In this document: in pieces, positions 1-6,224 of the stretch
How the letters are laid out: each line of letters begins with the position of its first letter
Position numbering within the stretch: position 1 is the stretch's first letter
Assembly: GCA_902803345.1 (NCBI GenBank)
Contig: CADCPV010000428.1
Coordinates: forward strand, 1 to 6,224
Length of the DNA stretch: 6,224 bases
Direction of reading: 5' to 3'
Source: an uncultured Eubacteriales bacterium
Lineage (GTDB): Bacteria > Bacillota_A > Clostridia > Lachnospirales > Lachnospiraceae
Translations under genes and position numbers: made by a program
The notes under the pieces: generated by a model
Told to the model about the DNA's origin: nothing
Database searches by the model: none
Seen by the model: the letters and a program-made list of their open reading frames with translations, nothing else

Positions 1-1
1 C

Positions 2-1495
2 GAAAAAAACAGGCTCTATGCACTGATGTATGCGCTGCTTCTCAGCCTTTCCCCCTTTGTCCAGTGGTGGTTTTCCATCAACGGACTTGTGGAAATGCTG
101 ATCGCTGCAGAGCTTTCCATTCTCCTTTTCGACCGGTACCTGAAAGAAGAGAACTTCGTAAAAAGGACAGCGTGTGTCCTCGGCATCTGCCTCTGTGCAG
201 GCGCTTTTATCCTGACGATTTACCCCGCCTGGATGATTCCGCTCGGTTATCTGATCCTGGCGCTTTTCGTGTGGGTGATTCTGAAAAACTGCGGAAAGAT
301 CAGGAGATTCAGCTGGAAAGACCTTCTGGCCGCCGGGGCCCTGGTGCTGGCAACATTTGGGATTCTGGCCTCTGTTTTCCTGAAATCGGGCGATTTTATT
401 CTGCGGATGCTGCATTCGGCTTATCCGGGAAAACGGATCGGAACCGGCGGATGGACTTTTCGGGTCAATGTAGGACAGTACATAGCTTCAATCTGGTATC
501 CGGTTGAGGGGCTGATAACGGCAGATGAGCTGTCGGTCAATACAGCGGCGCAGGTACTGAGTTTTACACCGCTGCCGCAGGTCCTTGCAGTCGTGATCCT
601 GTTCCGGCAGAAGAAAAAGGACAGCGGACTTGTGATCCTGCTGATTCTGAGCCTCCTGCTGTCGCTGTGGAGTGTAAAGGAAACGCCGGACTGGATGAAT
701 ACGGTGACGCTCCTGCGCTTTACGACAGGAGGCAGGCTGATACCGATACTCAGCGTGATCAACCTAATGATCCTGATGCGTACGCTTTCCCTGACGGAGA
801 AGCCCTACGGGCTTGCTGTGGGTATTGCAGTCGGTGTCCTCTGTGCGGCAGCCGTTTCCTGCTGGCATTACTTTTCGACGCAGCATTACCTGATCGGCAG
901 CGTTTTCTCAATCAGGCCGCTGTTTTTCCTGACCGCCGCGGCTTTTGCCGTGATGATGTCGATGCTGGTGCTTTCTTCCGGCAGGGAAAAACTGATGGTC
1001 TGGCTGACGGCAGCGGTTCTTACGCTTTCCCTGATGGCAGGCGGTCTTGTGAATCCGGTCCGCCGCGGCATTTCGGATGTTACACAGATTCCGGCTTTTC
1101 TGATGATCCGGAATATCAATTCGGATCAGGAAGGACTCTGGGCAGTTGAAGGCGATTATCAGATAACGAATTTCCCTGCACTTGCGGGGGCACGCTGCCT
1201 GAACGCCACGAATATTTATCCGGATGTACAGAAATGGAAAACGCTGGATCCGGACGGGACATATGAAGAGATCTACAACCGTTACGCGCATATTTCAATT
1301 CGGCTGAAAGCGGAAGGCCAGGCTGAGTTTGAACTTCTGAATGACGACTATTTCCGGGTTACCATGACATCGGAAGAGCTGAAAACACTGGGAGTTCAAT
1401 ATGTACTGGCTCCGGCTGATTCGAGTCTTCTTCAGAATGAGGGATTTGAGATTGCAGGCGAAATAGAAGGGTACAGAGTCTATCTGCTGCAATAG
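2..1495 (+). CDS. Polytopic membrane protein, putative GT-C-type glycosyltransferase (5' partial)
   Basis: The frame is open from base 2 and runs to TAG at 1493-1495, giving 497 residues with no start codon that must be used; the gene most likely begins upstream. The internal ATG at 26 lies inside a membrane helix and is not a credible start. I count about eleven hydrophobic segments up to residue 348 (window numbering), with a loop YPGKRIGTGG at about 141-150. A soluble C-terminal tail follows (about 349-497), carrying the stretch NATNIYPDVQKW (about 401-412) and YNRYAHI (about 425-431). The loop and tail remind me of uncharacterised membrane proteins of polysaccharide loci (DUF7657/DUF7654 type, from memory). 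GT-C enzymes use polyprenyl-phosphate sugars outside the membrane, and their catalytic acidic residues sit in the first outer loop, which is off-window here. Role as a transferase is therefore inference; a YfhO-like or structural membrane role is possible. Confidence 0.8.
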   Translation, partial: EKNRLYALMYALLLSLSPFVQWWFSINGLVEMLIAAELSILLFDRYLKEENFVKRTACVLGICLCAGAFILTIYPAWMIPLGYLILALFVWVILKNCGKIRRFSWKDLLAAGALVLATFGILASVFLKSGDFILRMLHSAYPGKRIGTGGWTFRVNVGQYIASIWYPVEGLITADELSVNTAAQVLSFTPLPQVLAVVILFRQKKKDSGLVILLILSLLLSLWSVKETPDWMNTVTLLRFTTGGRLIPILSVINLMILMRTLSLTEKPYGLAVGIAVGVLCAAAVSCWHYFSTQHYLIGSVFSIRPLFFLTAAAFAVMMSMLVLSSGREKLMVWLTAAVLTLSLMAGGLVNPVRRGISDVTQIPAFLMIRNINSDQEGLWAVEGDYQITNFPALAGARCLNATNIYPDVQKWKTLDPDGTYEEIYNRYAHISIRLKAEGQAEFELLNDDYFRVTMTSEELKTLGVQYVLAPADSSLLQNEGFEIAGEIEGYRVYLLQ

Positions 1496-1501
1496 TATAA
1501 T
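1496..1501 (+). promoter_or_regulatory. Possible -10 box (TATAAT) ahead of gene 2
   Basis: A perfect TATAAT hexamer follows directly after the stop codon of the upstream gene. Transcription from it would start near 1508 and leave a leader of about 30 nt before the ATG at 1538. There is no recognisable TTGACA-like -35 element at 16-18 nt spacing (the bases there read tacagag) and no TGn extension. It may be chance in an A+T-rich junction or a weak internal promoter for gene 2. Confidence 0.2.
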
Positions 1502-1524
1502 TGTTGAATGCTGACAGGAGTTAC

Positions 1525-1531
1525 AGAGGAG
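1525..1531 (+). promoter_or_regulatory. Ribosome binding site that sets the start of gene 2
   Basis: AGAGGAG lies 6 nt before the ATG at 1538. The earlier in-frame ATG at 1508 has no purine-rich site at a useful distance, so translation should begin at 1538, which removes ten residues from the longest reading. Confidence 0.75.
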
Positions 1532-1537
1532 TATCAG

Positions 1538-3310
1538 ATGAAAGAAACAGGAAATAGGAGAAACAGAGATTCCTTTCGAAAGAATGCAGCTTTTCTGATT
1601 TTTCTAGTCTTTGTGTCGGTTATCCGGATCTGGTTGGCTGTCGGCACACCTGTTTATATTGTCTATGCAGTTCAGGACGATCAGCTGTTGATGAAACATT
1701 CCGCAGCAATGCTTCAGTTTGAATGGTTGGGTGAGTATACAGAAAACACTTTGACAAAAGGAACGGCTTTTCCGCTGTATATCCTGTTCTCCTGCTTCAG
1801 CAGGATTCCTTATACTGTTCTGACAGCACTGTTCTGGATTTTCGCTGATGGACTTATGACATTCAGTTTGAAGGATATTGTCCGGAACAGAGTGATTCTC
1901 GCCTTGATGTATGTTCTCCTGCTGTTTGCGCCGGTTACATCCTCATTATCATCATTCCAACGACTATATCGGAATTCAGTTGCTGCACCTGCTGCACTCT
2001 TATGCGCAGCATGCAGCATCTATCTGTTTTTGAATATTGAAAAAAGAAAGGTGCTTTCAGTTTTTACGAGTCTGATACTGGGCTTCGATCTATGGTTTGT
2101 GATGAATTTGAGAGAAGACGGAATCTGGCTGCTTCCACTGCCGATTGCGGCTGCAATACTCACGGTAATTCGCCTAATCCTGAAAAAACAGGAGAATAAA
2201 CGGATGATATATAAAGCCTGTGTGTTTCTGATCATTCCATGGATCATGCTGGCAGCCGGTAATTTAACTATTTCACTGCTTAATTATCATACTTTTGGTG
2301 TATTCATAAGAAACGATCGAACACAGGGGGCATTTGAGAAAACTACTAATCTTTTTATTTCTGCAGAGTGTCCTGACGATGACTCGGATGAACGGACAGT
2401 TTGGGTATCCAGAAAAAAATATGACATGATGATTCGTGAGAGTCCGACATTGAGTTCTATTGCTCCGGAATTGCTGAGAGGATATGAGAAGTATTCAAGT
2501 GCCTGGAATATGGACGGAGAATGTAATGGTGATTTTTATGTCTGGGCATTGCGGGAAGGGGCAATGTACGCCGGTATCTACAGTACTGCGGCGGGAGCAG
2601 AAGAGTTCTGGGAAAAAGCATATAAAGAGCTGAACGAAGCCTTTGATACAGGCAGATTGAAAAAACGGAAAGCATTGTTTTTATCTTTCTCCAGCAGAGG
2701 AATTACTGTACAAAACATCAAGGAAATTCCTGAACTTGTTACAGACTGTATGCTGGCAAATGTTCTGTACTATTCTGAACAGGCAGCAGAATTCCCTGCT
2801 GAAAGTACGGGTGGGGTTCACTATATCAGAAGCGTAGAGAGTATGACCGGCTCTTATGCTATTTATCCTGATGAATATATCGAAAATGATCCTGCCCGGA
2901 TCATCGGGCACAGAATGATCCGGCTGAATAATTTCATCACAGGTATTTATCGCCGGATTGCAGGTCCGATCTTTTTCGGAGGAAAGGCCGCGTTTCTTTT
3001 CCTTCTTGCTTATTGGATCATAATAACCGTCGGAAGAAAGCAGACATTCTTGACCGGTGCCAGCCTGCTTATTGCCGCAGGACTGTTTCTGACAGCCACA
3101 CTTTTACAGTTTGCTGTCTCTTGGTTCTGTGTCTTTATGGGTGATCAACCGCTTAATCAGTGGTGGTTCTATGGAGGTCAGGCGGTTCCTTTCTATATGT
3201 CAGCGGATCTTCTGATGTTAGGGATGGCCTTTACAGTTGTAAAAACGTGGGTTGATGAGACAATCAAAAAACGCAAGAGACAGACCAGAAAAGATCCTGA
3301 GGAGGATTGA
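1538..3310 (+). CDS. Polytopic membrane protein with large extracytoplasmic domain, GT-C-like, function unknown
   Basis: 590 residues from the ATG with the good ribosome binding site; TGA at 3308-3310. A basic N-terminus precedes a first helix (about 17-36). The next, presumably outer, loop holds a DD pair (47-48) and KGTAFP (74-79), then about six more hydrophobic segments to about residue 250, including LREDGIWLLP (191-200). A mainly hydrophilic central region of about 200 residues follows, then three C-terminal helices and a lysine/arginine-rich tail. An acidic pair in the first outer loop of a multi-helix protein is typical of GT-C lipid-sugar-dependent transferases, but I cannot assign a named family or a substrate. 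It resembles unnamed membrane proteins I associate with Gram-positive polysaccharide clusters. It sits 42 nt after one GT-C-like gene and 2 nt before a polyprenyl-phosphate sugar synthase, which supports a role in sugar transfer. Its base composition is markedly A+T-richer than the flanking genes, suggesting separate acquisition. Confidence 0.85.
   Translation: MKETGNRRNRDSFRKNAAFLIFLVFVSVIRIWLAVGTPVYIVYAVQDDQLLMKHSAAMLQFEWLGEYTENTLTKGTAFPLYILFSCFSRIPYTVLTALFWIFADGLMTFSLKDIVRNRVILALMYVLLLFAPVTSSLSSFQRLYRNSVAAPAALLCAACSIYLFLNIEKRKVLSVFTSLILGFDLWFVMNLREDGIWLLPLPIAAAILTVIRLILKKQENKRMIYKACVFLIIPWIMLAAGNLTISLLNYHTFGVFIRNDRTQGAFEKTTNLFISAECPDDDSDERTVWVSRKKYDMMIRESPTLSSIAPELLRGYEKYSSAWNMDGECNGDFYVWALREGAMYAGIYSTAAGAEEFWEKAYKELNEAFDTGRLKKRKALFLSFSSRGITVQNIKEIPELVTDCMLANVLYYSEQAAEFPAESTGGVHYIRSVESMTGSYAIYPDEYIENDPARIIGHRMIRLNNFITGIYRRIAGPIFFGGKAAFLFLLAYWIIITVGRKQTFLTGASLLIAAGLFLTATLLQFAVSWFCVFMGDQPLNQWWFYGGQAVPFYMSADLLMLGMAFTVVKTWVDETIKKRKRQTRKDPEED
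3300..3306 (+). promoter_or_regulatory. Ribosome binding site that sets the start of gene 3
   Basis: AGGAGGA, close to a perfect Shine-Dalgarno sequence, ends 6 nt before the ATG at 3313. The in-frame TTG at 3307 abuts the site and is too close to be used. The site lies inside the last codons of gene 2, so the two genes are probably translationally coupled. Confidence 0.85.
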
Positions 3311-3312
3311 CT

Positions 3313-4242
3313 ATGGATAAAATCGCAGTACTGATTCCCTGCTACAATGAAGCAGCGAGCATCGAGAAGGTCGTGAAGGACTTTCGTGCGGCGCTTCCGG
3401 AAGCGGTAATCTATGTGTACGACAATAATTCCACGGATGGGACGGCAGAGATTGCCGAGCGCGCCGGGGCAGTGGTGCGTCATGAGTACCTGCAGGGCAA
3501 GGGCAACGTCATGCGGCGCATGTTCTACGAGATCGACGCGGAGTGCTACCTGATTACGGACGGCGACGATACCTATCCCGCGGAGTATGCGCCGGAGATG
3601 GCCGACCGGGTGCTCTCGCACAACGCCGATATGGTGGTCGGCGACCGGCTGTCCTCCACGTATTTTACAGAGAACAAACGGCCCTTCCACAACCTCGGGA
3701 ATTCAATGGTGCGTTTTCTCATCAACCTTCTGTTCCACGGCGAAATCAAGGATATCATGACCGGCTACCGGGCCTTCAGCTACCGCTTTATCAAAACCTT
3801 TCCCGTGCTCTCAAAAGGCTTTGAGATCGAGACAGAGATGAGCATTCACGCGATCGACAAGAACATGCAGGTCGAAAATGTGGTCGTGGACTACCGGGAC
3901 CGGCAGGCGGGGAGCGTGTCAAAGCTGAATACCTACAGCGACGGCTTCAAGGTGCTTCGGACCATTCTGAGACTGTATAAGAATTATCATCCTTTCGGGT
4001 TCTTCGGTATAATCGCGGCGCTTCTGTTCGCGCTTTCAGTGGGCTTCGCGATCCCGGTCTTTATCGAATTTGCGAAAACCGGCCTCGTTCCGCGCTTCCC
4101 GACGCTGATTGTCTGCGGATTCGTATTCCTGGCAGGACTGATCAGCTTCTTCAGCGGTATTATCCTGTCAAGTCTGAGGCAGAAGGAGAAGCAGGAGTTT
4201 GAACGCGACCTGATGGCCCTGAAACGGCAGAAGAAGGGGTAA
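3313..4242 (+). CDS. GT2 glycosyltransferase, DPM1/GtrB type (polyprenyl-phosphate sugar synthase)
   Basis: 309 residues. The N-terminal GT-A domain (about 3-215) shows the family's motifs in order: IPCYNE (8-13), YDNNSTDGT for nucleotide binding (36-44), QGKGN (61-65), the metal-binding DGDD (83-86), VVGDR (108-112), DIMTGYRAF (147-155), GFEIETEM (169-176) and YRDRQAGSVSKL (194-205). Two membrane helices follow (about 228-251 and 262-286), then a charged cytoplasmic tail rich in K, R and E. This is the layout of GtrB-like and related dolichol/polyprenyl-phosphate glycosyltransferases, which transfer hexose from a nucleotide sugar to polyprenyl phosphate on the cytoplasmic face. The sugar (glucose, mannose or another) cannot be read from sequence. 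It follows gene 2 by 2 nt and two GT-C-like genes lie upstream, so it plausibly makes their donor. All expected motifs are present, so it should be active. No GtrA-like flippase is visible in the window. Confidence 0.93.
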   Translation: MDKIAVLIPCYNEAASIEKVVKDFRAALPEAVIYVYDNNSTDGTAEIAERAGAVVRHEYLQGKGNVMRRMFYEIDAECYLITDGDDTYPAEYAPEMADRVLSHNADMVVGDRLSSTYFTENKRPFHNLGNSMVRFLINLLFHGEIKDIMTGYRAFSYRFIKTFPVLSKGFEIETEMSIHAIDKNMQVENVVVDYRDRQAGSVSKLNTYSDGFKVLRTILRLYKNYHPFGFFGIIAALLFALSVGFAIPVFIEFAKTGLVPRFPTLIVCGFVFLAGLISFFSGIILSSLRQKEKQEFERDLMALKRQKKG

Positions 4243-4243
4243 A

Positions 4244-5110
4244 ATGGCAATGAAATACGAGGCGGCAATCCTGCTGCCGGAAATGAAAAGCAGAGAAGAA
4301 GAGATCCGGAAAACCCTTTCGGATCAGACGGTTTCACCGCTTTCCATAAAAACATATCCGACGGCAGAAGCGTCAGGCGCTGTCGGTACCGGAAGTCTGC
4401 TTACTGCCGCAATCCGATCATGCGAAGCAGAATACCTCCTCGTTCTCGACGGGCGGGCCTGTCCGGCTGATCAGGATTTCTCGGAAAAGCTGCTGCAGCG
4501 GCTTCAGGACAATCCGGAACTTTCGGCGGTTTACGGGAGAATGTACGGAAGGAAGTCCGTACGCAGCCTGAACCGGGCGATGGATTCGGAGTGGCTCACA
4601 GAGCGGGAGAGCTTTTCCCTGCGGGATTTCTACGAGCTTGGACCGGAAGTCTTCATGATGCCGATGATTGCTTGCATGCTGCGGGTATCGGATGTGAAAG
4701 AGTATTTTATCGAGCCCCGGGGCCTCGCACGGCCGGAGTACGAGCTGAATGCCCTGCTTCTTTATGACGGAAAGCAGATTGCGAAGGCGGATGCGTCTGT
4801 GGACTTTGCGCCGGGTCTTTCCTTTGTCCGCTGTTTCCGGGAGTCTTTCCGCTTCGGCGCAGCGCTGAAACTGTATTATACTTCCTTCGGGCTCAGCTGG
4901 AAAAACACCGCGATCCGGATGGATACGGATATCACAAAACATGCCAGAAGGACGCTGAAAAAGGTTCTGAAGGCCGGCGCTGTCTGGGCGGTTCCGGCAG
5001 TTCCTGTCCGGATGCTTGCGGCGCTTTTGGGGGATTTCCTCGGCGAAAACTATCACCGATTGCCGATTAAACTGGACAGGATGCTGTCCGCGGATCCCTA
5101 TTTCTCCTGA
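4244..5110 (+). CDS. Degenerate GT2 (rhamnosyltransferase-like) protein, probable non-catalytic glycosyltransferase
   Basis: 288 residues from ATG 4244; ATG 4250 is an alternative start, and GAAGGGG at 4233-4239 could serve either. The layout follows bacterial rhamnosyltransferase-type GT2 proteins: a start like AAILLPEM (7-14), EAEYLLVLDG (61-70) where the metal-binding strand falls, VYGRMYG (96-102) where these enzymes carry YGRQ, LGPEVFMMPMIACMLR (132-147) for the usual FFxSNxCA segment, and the C-terminal FRESFRFGAALKLYY and LGENYHRLP (267-274) blocks. Key positions differ: no DSGSxDGT nucleotide-binding motif, DGR (69-71) instead of DxD, RPEYE (163-167) where an ED catalytic base is expected, and no HSH after the sixth strand. 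The frame is intact, so this is not decay by frameshift. It may be a scaffold or regulatory partner for neighbouring transferases, or an enzyme with an altered mechanism. The alignment is by eye and from memory of the family; there is no proven activity. Confidence 0.8.
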   Translation: MAMKYEAAILLPEMKSREEEIRKTLSDQTVSPLSIKTYPTAEASGAVGTGSLLTAAIRSCEAEYLLVLDGRACPADQDFSEKLLQRLQDNPELSAVYGRMYGRKSVRSLNRAMDSEWLTERESFSLRDFYELGPEVFMMPMIACMLRVSDVKEYFIEPRGLARPEYELNALLLYDGKQIAKADASVDFAPGLSFVRCFRESFRFGAALKLYYTSFGLSWKNTAIRMDTDITKHARRTLKKVLKAGAVWAVPAVPVRMLAALLGDFLGENYHRLPIKLDRMLSADPYFS

Positions 5111-5123
5111 GAACGGTGTACCT

Positions 5124-5127
5124 GGAG
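5124..5127 (+). promoter_or_regulatory. Ribosome binding site for gene 5
   Basis: GGAG sits 5 nt before the ATG at 5133, within the 22-nt gap after gene 4. It is the only purine-rich site near the first ATG of the frame, and an N-terminal domain begins directly after that ATG, so 5133 is the likely start. Confidence 0.6.
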
Positions 5128-5132
5128 ACGAT

Positions 5133-6224
5133 ATGTATTTCTTTATTGATGAGTTTTTTGAAAAAGACGGCTGCCTGAACCTCGTCGGCTGGACATCCGG
5201 CGTGACAGCGGATTATCCGACGGAATTCCATGTCTATCTTGGAAAGAAGGAAGTCCCGGCCGAAGTGACCAGAGGAAGACGCCCCGATGTCGGCTATGCC
5301 TATCACGGCGATCCGACCAAGTATGACTATGGCTATTTCCTTCGGATTCCGGACGTGAAAAAGCGCATGTACCGGATCGTTGTCGAGGAGCGTGACGGGG
5401 ATCGGGTGCTGGACCGGATTGAAAAGAAAATGTCGGTTCCGCTGATCCCGGCAATCCGCCGCTACAAGAAGTTCCGCGCGGATCTTTTGCAGTTCCGAAG
5501 AAAAGTGGATCATTACCTGAGAAGGGATTACCACACCTATACCTACTGGTTCCACCATGTACGGATTACGCCGACCGAGCTTTCGGAACAGCGGAAGCAG
5601 CACTTTTCCCGGGAGCCCCTGATCAGCATCCTGACGCCGGTTTACCGCACAAAGGAGCGGTACCTCCGGGAAATGCTGAGTTCGGTCCTGAAGCAGTCCT
5701 ATCAGAATTTCGAACTCTGCATCGTGAACGCAGATCCTTCGGATCAGAAAGTAAATACCGTCCTCGCGGAATATACCGCCCTTGATCCGCGGATCCGGGT
5801 CGAAAACCTCGCGGAAAACCTCGGAATTTCGGAGAATACAAACGCAGCTCTCCGGATGGCGAAGGGCGAATTCATCGCGATGCTGGACCATGACGACACG
5901 ATCGAGCCGGATGCGCTTTTCGAGTATGTGAAGCTTCTGAATGAAAAGCCTGATACCGACATCCTCTACTGTGATGAGGATAAGATGCGGGATCAGACGG
6001 ATTATTATTACTATCCGAATTTCAAGCCGGACTACAACCCGGACATGCTGTATCACAACAACTACATCTGCCACATGCTGATGCTTCGAAAGACTCTGAT
6101 GGAGGAGCTTTCCGGTTTCCGGAAAGAATTCGACGGCGCGCAGGACTATGATCTCGTGCTTCGGGCACTGGAGAAGACGGATCGGATCGAACATGTCCGG
6201 AAAGTTCTTTATCACTGGCGATCG
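5133..6224 (+). CDS. Large GT2 family glycosyltransferase with N-terminal accessory domain (3' partial)
   Basis: Reading from ATG 5133 gives 364 codons with no stop up to the last base, so the gene continues past the window. Residues 1-110 begin MYFFIDEFFEKDG, contain GW (19-20) and RRPDV, and alternate in a way that suggests a beta-sandwich module, as often precedes the catalytic domain in large polysaccharide glycosyltransferases. A basic linker with many aromatic residues follows (about 111-161). The GT2 domain starts at PLISILTPVY (162-171) and continues with REMLSSVLKQSYQNFELCIVNAD, ENLGISENTNAAL, the metal-binding LDHDD (251-255), YCDEDK, FKPDYNPDMLYHNNYICH, the catalytic-base motif GAQDYDL (335-341) and LYHWR (359-363). 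All catalytic motifs are present, in contrast to gene 4. Relatives often carry one or more further transferase domains, so more may lie downstream. It probably extends a cytoplasmic lipid-linked glycan; donor and acceptor are unknown. Confidence 0.93.
   Translation, partial: MYFFIDEFFEKDGCLNLVGWTSGVTADYPTEFHVYLGKKEVPAEVTRGRRPDVGYAYHGDPTKYDYGYFLRIPDVKKRMYRIVVEERDGDRVLDRIEKKMSVPLIPAIRRYKKFRADLLQFRRKVDHYLRRDYHTYTYWFHHVRITPTELSEQRKQHFSREPLISILTPVYRTKERYLREMLSSVLKQSYQNFELCIVNADPSDQKVNTVLAEYTALDPRIRVENLAENLGISENTNAALRMAKGEFIAMLDHDDTIEPDALFEYVKLLNEKPDTDILYCDEDKMRDQTDYYYYPNFKPDYNPDMLYHNNYICHMLMLRKTLMEELSGFRKEFDGAQDYDLVLRALEKTDRIEHVRKVLYHWRS

Noticed and set aside
781..1034. 14-nt direct repeat tacgctttccctga at 781-794 and 1021-1034
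   Set aside because: Both copies are in the same frame and encode TLSL within hydrophobic segments. There is no extended flanking identity, so it is most likely chance or codon bias rather than a mobile or recombination repeat.
667..1149. 160-codon plus-strand frame overlapping gene 1
   Set aside because: Out of frame with a clear membrane protein; its product is rich in G, R, D and C without hydrophobic segments, and it has no start signal.
1508..1510. Upstream ATG as the start of gene 2
   Set aside because: No ribosome binding site; the AGAGGAG at 1525-1531 lies downstream of it and is well placed for the ATG at 1538.
3307..3309. TTG as the start of gene 3
   Set aside because: It directly abuts the Shine-Dalgarno sequence; the ATG at 3313 has proper spacing and begins exactly where the GT2 domain does.
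3193..3690. 165-codon open frame on the minus strand
   Set aside because: Spans the junction of genes 2 and 3 in antisense. Gene 3 has unmistakable GT2 motifs over this stretch.
4418..5056. 212-codon open frame on the minus strand
   Set aside because: Antisense to gene 4, rich in R, P, H and C with no domain signature, and breaks the one-directional operon.
4240..5132. Searched for a transcription terminator at the gene 3/4 and 4/5 junctions
   Set aside because: No G+C-rich hairpin followed by a T run is visible; the 1-nt and 22-nt gaps fit read-through.
5067..6215. 382-codon open frame on the minus strand
   Set aside because: It lies antisense to the gene starting at 5133, whose translation carries all GT2 motifs (LDHDD, GAQDYDL, YHWR). 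The minus frame shows no recognisable motif and is open only because of G+C-rich codon use on the other strand.

Overview
The window reads as part of a surface-polysaccharide (cell-wall polysaccharide, capsule or teichoic-acid-like) biosynthesis operon. The likely host is a Gram-positive bacterium of the Bacillota, most plausibly a Clostridia/Lachnospiraceae-type organism. That assignment is inference: it rests on strong AGGAGG-type ribosome binding sites, medium-high GC in most genes, and protein styles I recognise from such loci. No gene in the window fixes the species.

Layout: five genes, all on the + strand and tightly packed, with gaps of 42, 2, 1 and 22 nt. (1) 2-1495 is the C-terminal part of a large polytopic membrane protein resembling uncharacterised GT-C-type proteins, cut by the left edge. 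(2) 1538-3310 is a second, unrelated-looking polytopic membrane protein with a large central extracytoplasmic domain, also GT-C-like. It is clearly richer in A+T than its neighbours. (3) 3313-4242 is a family 2 glycosyltransferase of the DPM1/GtrB type with two C-terminal membrane helices, expected to make a polyprenyl-phosphate-linked sugar. (4) 4244-5110 is a GT2-fold protein with the layout of a rhamnosyltransferase, but with the nucleotide-binding, DxD and catalytic-base positions apparently lost. (5) 5133 to the right edge is the N-terminal 364 codons of a large, intact-looking GT2 glycosyltransferase with an accessory N-terminal domain. There is no intergenic stretch over 50 nt, and I see no RNA genes, insertion sequences, CRISPR arrays or terminators.

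How they may work together (inference): gene 3 would load a sugar onto polyprenyl phosphate at the cytoplasmic face. A flippase not present here would turn it over. One or both GT-C-like proteins would then transfer the sugar to the polysaccharide on the outer face. Gene 5, and possibly gene 4 as a non-catalytic partner, would act on the cytoplasmic assembly of the polymer. The most notable points are the apparently degenerate glycosyltransferase (gene 4), the pairing of two different GT-C-like proteins with one lipid-linked-sugar synthase, and the compositional island formed by gene 2.
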